Assembly: GCF_006227205.1 (NCBI RefSeq)
Contig: NZ_VCNG01000007.1
Location: 1 to 64,000, forward strand
DNA length: 64,000 nucleotides
Direction: 5' to 3'
Source: Pseudomonas sp. ICMP22404
GTDB taxonomy: Bacteria; Pseudomonadota; Gammaproteobacteria; Pseudomonadales; Pseudomonadaceae
Part shown: positions 1-9,000 of the stretch, one piece after another
Position numbering within the stretch: position 1 is the first letter of the stretch
Layout: each line of letters opens with the position of its first letter
Position numbers and translations under genes: made by a program
Notes under the pieces: generated by a model
The model's input: only the letters and a program-made list of their open reading frames with translations
Told to the model about the DNA's origin: nothing
Databases searched by the model: none

Positions 1-1
1 C

Positions 2-3000
2 GTCAACATGCAAACCAGCGGCGCACTGGATGTGCAGCAGAACATCGCCGCCCGTGACCGGATCAGCTTGAGCAGCGGCGGGCAGTTGACCAACAACGGC
101 GTCATCGAAGCTGGGGTCAATGCGGACAACACTCGCAATGCAGGGGGCGATGTCAGCCTCACCGCGCAGAATCTCAACAACAGCGGCAAGAGCGTGATCG
201 CCAGCCGCAACCTGACGGCCAATGTGGCGCAGACCCTGAACAACCAGGGCGGGACGATCAGCGGCGCAGCCACCATAGTCACCGTCGGAACGCTGGATAA
301 CCGCAACGCCGGGCGTGTTCTGAGCGACAACAGCTTGAGCCTCAATGCCGGTAGGATCTTGAACAATAGCGGTGTCATCAGCGGCGGTAATATCGTTGGT
401 AACGTCGGGCAGCTCATTAACAGCAATGGCGAACTCTCCAGCCGAACCGATACCGTGCTGACGGTTACGTCGCTGGATAATGTCTCAGGCTTGATGACAG
501 CAGGGCGTCTGTTGGATCTCACCGCGTTCGACACGATCAATAACAGCAACGGCAAGCTCGGTGCAAAACAGGCGTTAGCCGTTCGGGCGCAAAAGCTCGA
601 TAACAGTCAGCAGGGTCAGATCACCAGTGAAGGGACGCTGGCCACGCGAGTCGGCTCTCAGCTCAACAATCAGAAAGGCCTGATTCAGGCCAATGGCGCG
701 ATGGACGTTCAAGCCTCTCGCTTGGATAACCGCGCCGGAAAAATTTCCAGCCTCAATACCCTGGTCATCAACAGCAGCGGTGTCGATAACCGCGAGGGAC
801 TCATTCGCGCCGATCAGGCCGCGAAGCTGTTGGTTAATGAACTGGACAACCGAGCCAAGGGCCGCATCGAAAGCAAGGCTGCATTGAGATTCGAAGGCGA
901 TACGCTGGACAACCGTAATGGGGGGCTGATCACTTCGACAGGTGCGATGAGCCTGAAGGCCAAAGATGTGGCCAACGGTGCTGGGCGGATTTCCGGCAAG
1001 GGTGATATCGAAGCGACTATCGACACGTTGACCCAACAAGGTGGCGAGCTGGTTGCTGAGGGCAATCTCGCCCTTACCGGTAAGAATCTGGATAACCGCC
1101 AGGATGGTTTGGTCGGATCGCTCAAGACGCTGACGATGAACGTCGATCAAATCGACAATCGCGGTGGCTCGCTGTCCAGCCAACTGGAGCTGCATATCCA
1201 GGGTGCTCGCCTGGACAACAGCGAAGGCGGCAAGGTGCTGTCTGACACTATGCTGGGCCTGAAGGTCGAGCAGATCATCAACGCCACCAATGGCCTGCTC
1301 TTCAGCAAAGGCGCAAGCACGCTCAGCGGCATCGGATTGAGCAATATCGGCGGTCGGATCGTCAGCCAGGGCAGCCTGGTGCTGAACTTTGATGACTTCC
1401 TCGATAACCAGCAAGGCCTGATCAGCGGTGAGCGTCAGATAACCTTGAACACCGGTCGTCTCGACAATCGTCTGGGCAAACTGTCGAGCCTTGAGGCGAT
1501 GTCACTCACATCCGTCGGCTCGGTGCTTAACCAGGGCGGTCTGATCGCATCGCAAAAAGGCCTGGCGTTCAGCAGCGCCAGCCTCGACAACAGTGACCAA
1601 GGCCTGATCAGCGCGAAGGCTAATTCAACATTAACCACCGGTGAATTGAAGAACCGTCAGGGCGGTAGTCTCGCCACTGACGGCTCGTTGTTATTAACAG
1701 CGACGCATCTCGACAACTCGGGCGGGAAAGTCGGCAGCCAGCAACAGCTTCAGGTGTCAGTCACCTCGCTGGAGCAGGACGGTGGTGAGCTGTTCAGCAA
1801 CGGCGATCTAACCCTGGATCTTAATCATGGTCTGCTGAACAACCAGCGCGGCAATATTCATACGCCGGGTCAATTGCTTCTGAAAAACCTCAATGAGGTG
1901 AACAACAGCGGCGGAGAGATTTCCGGCGCAAAAGCCTGGAGCATCGAGGCGCAGAGCCTGAACAACGATGGCGGAAAATTACTGAGCAATGCAAAGCTGA
2001 CCTTCGTCATCGACCAGGCACTCAGCAATATAAAGGGGTTAATCGCCTCAGCAGGTCTCGACAGCCACAGCGCCACTCTGGACAACACTCACGGAGAAAT
2101 TCGTAGTCGTGGAGATAGCGATCTCACTATCGCCGATTTTTTTGACAATCAGGCAGGCGTGGTTATCGCCGATAACGGTCTCACGATCAAGGCGGCCAAG
2201 TTGGATAACCGCCTGGAGGGATTGGTAGGTGCGACAAAGGCGCTGAACCTGACCGTCGGTCGTCTTGATAACCGTACCGGTGAACTGTCGAGCAAGGCCG
2301 ACGTGATCCTGTCGGGTGACTGGCTTGATAACAGCGACAGCGGCTACATCCTGGCTGGCGGGAATCTGGCTTTGGCCGTGGGACAGATCATCAGCCGAAA
2401 CAAGGGATTGATGTCCGGTGATACGGGGCTGACGTTAACAGGAGCTGTTCTGGAAAACGGCGGTCGGTTGATGACTCAGGGTGACCTCGCGATCAGTCTC
2501 TCCTCGGATCTCAATAACGATCAGGGCGGCCTTTTTAGCGAAGGCTCGCTAAAGATCAACGCCCAAAGCCTCAGCAACGACGGCGGCACGCTCTCCAGCG
2601 CCAAGGACTTGGTGATCGAAACCCGCGATACCGTCAGTAACCGTGCAGGCCAAATGTTGACCGATACGACCCTCACGATCAACAGCAGTGCGCTGGACAA
2701 CCAACAGAAAGGCATCCTGAGCAGCAAGGACAAACTCAACATCACCACCGATGTACTGAACAATAGCCAGGGCAATATTTATTCCGGTGACCTGTTGGAA
2801 GTAAGCGCCGGTCAGGTGATTAACGCCGCTGGCAGCATAGGCGCGGCCAATTCGTTAGTGGCCACTCTCCATGGGTTGGATCAAAACACCGGAAAGTTGT
2901 TCAGCAAGGGCAACCTGAGTGTTGACTTGAACGGCGGCCAGCTAAATAACCAAAACGGCTTCATTGGCGCACCGGGCCAGTTGTTGCTGAGAAATCTGGG

Positions 3001-6000
3001 TGAAGTGAATAACCGTGGCGGTGAAATTTCCAGCGACCTGGCTTTCGATCTGGTCGCCAAGTCGCTGGACAACAATGGCGGCCGCTTACTCAGCAATCAG
3101 AGACTCACGCTGACCATCGACAACGCGCTGACCTCGGTCAAAGGCAAGATCGCTGCCGCTGCGCTGCAAATTCGCGCAGCGAGCCTGGATAACAGCGGTG
3201 AGGGTGTACTGCTCAGTGACACCGATCTTGGCGTGACCGTTGATGGATTGCTGGTTAACGACAGCGGCACGATCAAGGCAGCAACACAACTGAATCTCGA
3301 TAGTGTCGGTCTGAACAACCAGGGTGGAACGCTGCTGGGCGGTTCGGGCATCGACATCGATCTGGGACCGACAACGGCAGATCTGAATAACCGCAATGGT
3401 TTGATCAACACCAAAGGTGTGTTGAGCATCGCCCATCTGCATGACCTGGATAACCAGGTGGGCGAAATCTCCAGCGTCAACAGCTACAACCTGACCGGCA
3501 ACCGCCTGGACAACCGTGGCGGTAACCTGATCAGTAATGATCGGCTTAACCTCACCGCTGTGGAGATAAAAAACCAGGGGGGCTTGGTGTCCGGCTGGAA
3601 TGGTTTGCTGGTCGGTGGCGGCGCGCTCGATAACAGTCAGGAAGGTACGGTTTCCAGTTTGCTCGGTAATCTGACTATCGACCTCAGCGGCGCGTTGATC
3701 AACCACAGCAAAGGCGGTGTGGCCGGCAAGGGCGAGCTGAGCATCACGGCGGCCAGTCTCGACAATACCAGCGGTATTGTGACCAGCGGTGGCAAACAGA
3801 CGCTGACTCTCACCGGCGGAGCACTCACCAACACCTTGAGCGGCGTGATCGAAAGCGGTGACATCCTGAATATTCGTGCAGCCGGTTTGGATAATACGTC
3901 AGGCCGTATCTCCGCCAGCAAAGCGCTGACCGTCACGGGTTCCCAACTGAATAACACCAACGGCACTCTGGTGGGAGCAGATAGCATCACCCTCGACTTG
4001 CTTGGGGCCCTGACGAACGTCAACGGCGCGCTGGGCAGTACCGGCCCACTGGTCATCACGCGTTCCAGCGGAGTCGACAACCAGGGCGGCCAACTGATCA
4101 GCCAGTCCATGTTGAGCCTGCTGACCTCAGGTGATTTGAACAACAGTGGAAGTGGGACAATTTCGGCTGTCGGTCAATTGAGTCTTACCAGTGGCGGCAT
4201 TGTTCACAACGATGGCGATGGCCTGATTTCCAGCCGTGACGCTGGGATGACCCTTACCGCTGCAGGGCTGAACAATGCCAAGGGCGCAGTGCAGAGCTAC
4301 GGTGCGCTGAGCGTGAATGCGGGTAATGGAGCCGTCGACAACCAGGGCGGCAAAATCATCGCTCAAGCCGGCGACTTGAACCTTACCGCCGCCAGCCTCG
4401 ACAGTCGGAGCGGCGTGCTGTCCAGTTTGAGAGGCCTGTTGCAAACCCGCCTGACCGGAGTGCTACGCAACGGCCAGGGCGGCAAGCTCGAAGGCAGCCG
4501 TCTCGACCTGCGGGCGTTGGGCGGTATTTACAGTGACGCCGGCCGTATTGCGGCCAACACGGGCGACATCCTGCTCGATGCCGGCGGCAACGCCCTGGAC
4601 AACGGTGGCGGCGGGATCTACGCCAGAGGAAGGGTGAACGTCGCGGCCGGTTCGTTGAACAACAACGCCGGTCAAATCAGCGGCAGCACTATCGAACTCG
4701 GCGTCAATGGCAGCCTTACCAACGCTGGCGGCTTGGTAGAAAGCGCCACCACTCTCGCCGTGCGAGCCGCCAATCTCGACAACCAGGGCGGTAAGTTGCG
4801 GGCGTTAGGTAGCAGTGGCAAGACCGATTTCCAGATCGGTAGCCTGTTCGATAACCGTAACGGTCTGCTGGAATCCGCCAACACCGACCTTACCCTCGCA
4901 GCGCCGAGCTTGCTCAACGCAAGTGGATCCATCACGCACGTTGGCCAGGGTGAGTTCGATATTTCCACGACCAACGTCATGAATGCCGGTGGTTCGTTAT
5001 TGACCCGCGGTGGGTTGACGCTGAATGCAGGCAGTTGGACCAACAGCAGCGTGATCCAGGCCGGGCGCCTGACGCTCAACGTCGACAACTTCACTCAGAC
5101 TGCCAGTGGCCAGTTGTTGGCTGCGAACCAACTGATAGGCAAAGGCGGAAGCTGGATTAACGACGGGTTGATTGCCAGCGATGGCAGTCTGGATATCCAA
5201 CTGACTGGCGGCTACAGCGGCAACGGTCGCATGAGCAGCCTGGGTAATCTGACCTTCAAGGCTGCGCAGCTCGGTTTGACGAGCGTTTCGAGCATTGGCT
5301 CGGGCGGGCTCGGCACGATCAACGTGGACGGTCTGCTGAATAACGTAGGCGGTCGCTTGACGTCCAATGGGGACTTGATGCTCAACGCCGGGGCGGTGAG
5401 CAACACCGGTACGCTCGGCGCCGCCCAGGCGCTCACGATTAACACGAACAGCCTGATCAATAACGCTGGGCTGATCTTTAGCCGCGGCAATATGAATCTG
5501 CTCGCCAACGACTTCACGAACCAGACCGGTGATATTTACAGCATCGGAAATCTGACGATCGCTGGGAGGGATGGCGGTCGGGCGAATAACGTCAACAACC
5601 TCGCCTCATCAATCAACGTCGATGGTGATTTTTCGTTGTCGGCGAATAGTTTCAACAATAAGACCGAAGGCGTGGTCGGTGAAGAGAAATTCATTTCTGG
5701 AGACATTACGTTTGACGGGGCTGCTACGTTCTACGTTAACGAAAGCTATGAGTCGACATCCACAATCTCCGGGCAACAAGCCTCTCTTAACGTAGCAGGT
5801 AACCTGATCGGAAATGTTGGGGCCTTCACTAATACTGCATCTCTGATATCCGCGGGTAAAAACATCAAGCTCGACGTCGATACTTTCGACAACTTCGGTC
5901 TTCAGTCGGGTAGCTTCATCCGCTCACGGATTTACAAGCTTGGCGGGTTACCCGGCAAGCAAACAAGCTGGATTAGTGCAGACCTACAACAATATGCAGA

Positions 6001-9000
6001 TCGAAATTCCAAGAACCGATATGACTACATCGAAACCTGGCATGAGCCGGACAAGGGCGGAACTCATTGGGATTACACTGCGCTTAATAAACAGATGCTC
6101 AACAAAATCAACGCCAAGTTCGGCATTGGCCCTGAAGTCGCGATACCTACCCAGATTCTGGCTGGTGAACTGAAAAAAGATGACCGCATTTTCACCAACG
6201 GCGGCGGCAGCGTTTCGTCCGTCGTGCAGGCTGGACAAGCGGTAGAGATCAACGCCAAAACCACGATCAACAACGGTAACCTCAACCCTTACGCCAACTT
6301 TGATGGCACGGCCAAGGCCACGGCTGATACAGGCGTCAACAGCACCGTCAAACCGACCATCGTGTTCTTGAATCCGCAATTGCCGCCGGACTTGGCCCAA
6401 CAGCAAGTCAACCCGTTGGCGCTGCCTGGTTTTTCCCTGCCGGTAGGCAACAACGGCCTGTTCCGCCTCAATGGGAAGGGCGCTAGCGAGCAGACGAATG
6501 TGCCAGGCGAAAGCCGAACCATGGGTTCGGTTACCGGCACGACCGCCGAGCGCTCTGTTGGGGATCCAGCAAGATCCGCCACCGTTCTGCAGTTCGATCA
6601 GAACGATCCGGTTGCAGTAAACACACGCGACCTGATCCTGGCCGCTAGTCCGTCGTTGAACCTTAACGACAAGGTTGCCCTGATCAATGTCAACGCAAGC
6701 GCCGGCGATGGCCCGGTGGGTGTGTTGTTACCCAACCGTGACAAGAGTGTCTTCGACGTGCCACGCGTCCAGGGGCTTCCCGACACCAGCGTGCGCTCCA
6801 ATCCGCAAAAATATCTGATCGAAACCAACCCGGCGCTGACCGATCTCAAGCAGTTCATGAGTTCGGACTATCTATTGGACAAACTGGGTTACGACCCGGA
6901 CACCAGTGCCAAACGTCTCGGCGACGGCCTATTCGAACAGCGCCTGATACAACAAGCGGTAGTCGCTCGTACCGGCCAGCGGTTCATTGATGGCCAAACC
7001 TCCGATGAAGCGATGTTCAAATATCTGATGAACAACGCCATAGCCAGCAAGGAGCAGCTCAACCTGTCCCTAGGTGTGACGTTGTCCTCCCAGCAAGTGG
7101 CAGCCCTGACTCATGACATCGTCTGGCTCGAAGAGCATGAAGTGAATGGGGAGAAGGTGTTGGTGCCGGTGCTGTACCTGGCCCAGGCCAATAATCGCCT
7201 GGCCCCCAACGGTGCGTTGGTTCAGGGCGGTGATGTAACCCTGATTGCCGGTGCGGATCTGAACAACGCCGGCACGTTACGTGCGTCGAACAATCTGTCG
7301 GCGGAGGCGGGCAACAACCTCACCAACAGCGGCTTGATCGAAGCCGGCCAACGCCTGACGCTCAAGGCGGGTAACAATATCGTCAACAACGCCGGCGGCA
7401 TCATTGCCGGCCGCGACGTCAGTTTGACCGCCACCAAAGGCGACGTGATCAACCAGCGGGACGTATACGGTTTTGATACCAACTACGGTGGGACGCTTCA
7501 GCACCGGGATATCCTGAACAGTGCCGCGCGGATTGAGGCGGCCAATGATCTCAAGATCGATGCCGGACGCAACATCAACAATATCGGTGGGGTATTGCGA
7601 AGCGGAGAAGATCTCAAGCTGATCGCTGGCCAGGATGTGAATATTACCTCGGTCCAAGACCGTCGCACGGATTCCCGTGGCAGCAACTTCCTCAACCAGA
7701 CCATTACCCAACATGGGGCTGAAGTGACTTCGGGACGGGATCTGTCGATCAGTGCCGATCGGGATGTCGCTGTTGTTGCCAGTCGGTTGGATGCCAAGCG
7801 TGATCTCGTTGTCGATTCCGGTAATGACATTGTTATCACCTCGGCCGCCAACCAGAGCGACTACGTCTCGCGCAGCAAAAGAAGGGCGAATGAAACTCAC
7901 AGTGTCACCCAGCAGTCATCGGTATTAAACGCAGGCCGCGACATTGCACTGAATGCGGGCAACGATCTGGGGATCATCGCTAGTCGGATCAAGGCCACTG
8001 AAGATATCAGCCTTGATGCGGTACAGGACATCACTGTTGCGTCGGCCAAGGATGAGAGTTCTTCCTATTACTACAGGAAGAAAAAGGGGTCGTTCGGTCG
8101 AAGCAAGACGACCCAAAAAGAAAGCTATGAAAGTGAAAACGTCGCTTCGGTCATTGAGGCTGGTCATGACCTGACCGTCAATGCGTCCATAGATGACGAC
8201 GGAGCCGTCAGCCTCGATGGAGGACGCAATGTTGCCATTATCGGTAGTCAATTGAATGCCGGTAATGATCTGGTGGTCGGTGCAACCCAAGACGTAGCCG
8301 TTCTATCCGCTACGGAGGAGTCTGGCAGCTACACCAAGAAGACCAAGACGGGTCGGTTTGGTATGTCGAAAAGCGGCAGTAGTCAACTACAGACATCTGT
8401 CAGCCAGATTGGAAGCGAGTTAAACGGCGGGCACGATGCGGTCGTCATTGCCGGGCGTGACGTGCGCCTGAACGCGAGTGAAATCAATGCCAATCACGAC
8501 GCCGAGCTGCACGCCGGGCTGGTGGACAAAGAAGGTGATATTACCCTCTCGTCTGCGGATGACCAGGCCTACAGCCGCGCCGAGAAATACAAGAAGAAAG
8601 TGGGCATGTCGCTCAAGGACACTATCGGTGCATTCGCAGGCACGCCAGGGTTAGGGGCAGATATCACAGTCGCCGCTTCACAAAGGGGCGGTCGAGAGGT
8701 AGTCAGCTCCACCAGTATTGGCAGCCAGGTAAATGCTGGGCACGATGCAATTCTCGATGCAGCCCGTGACATCAATGTTATTGGCAGTGGGATCAGCGCT
8801 GATAACAATGCTTCGCTAAAGGCCGGTCGCGATGTCAACGTGGTCGCTTCGATCGATCAGCAGCGTAGCAATACTTGGAAGACAGATAAAAGCGTAGGTC
8901 TGAAGCAGACCATCGACAGTAATGCATTCTCAACATTTGTTGGCAGTGAAACCATCCAACACGGCGTCAACAGCAAGGGATACTCCGCCGCAGGTAGCTC

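Noticed and set aside
575..1414. 279-residue reading frame on the reverse strand, and many others under the large toxin gene
   Set aside because: They are shadows of the repetitive LDNxxG coding sequence; they lack ribosome sites and recognisable domains.
8..6000. Periodic ~60-nt repetition that could suggest a CRISPR or tandem DNA repeat array
   Set aside because: The repeats are degenerate at DNA level and keep the reading frame; they encode FHA-type protein repeats.
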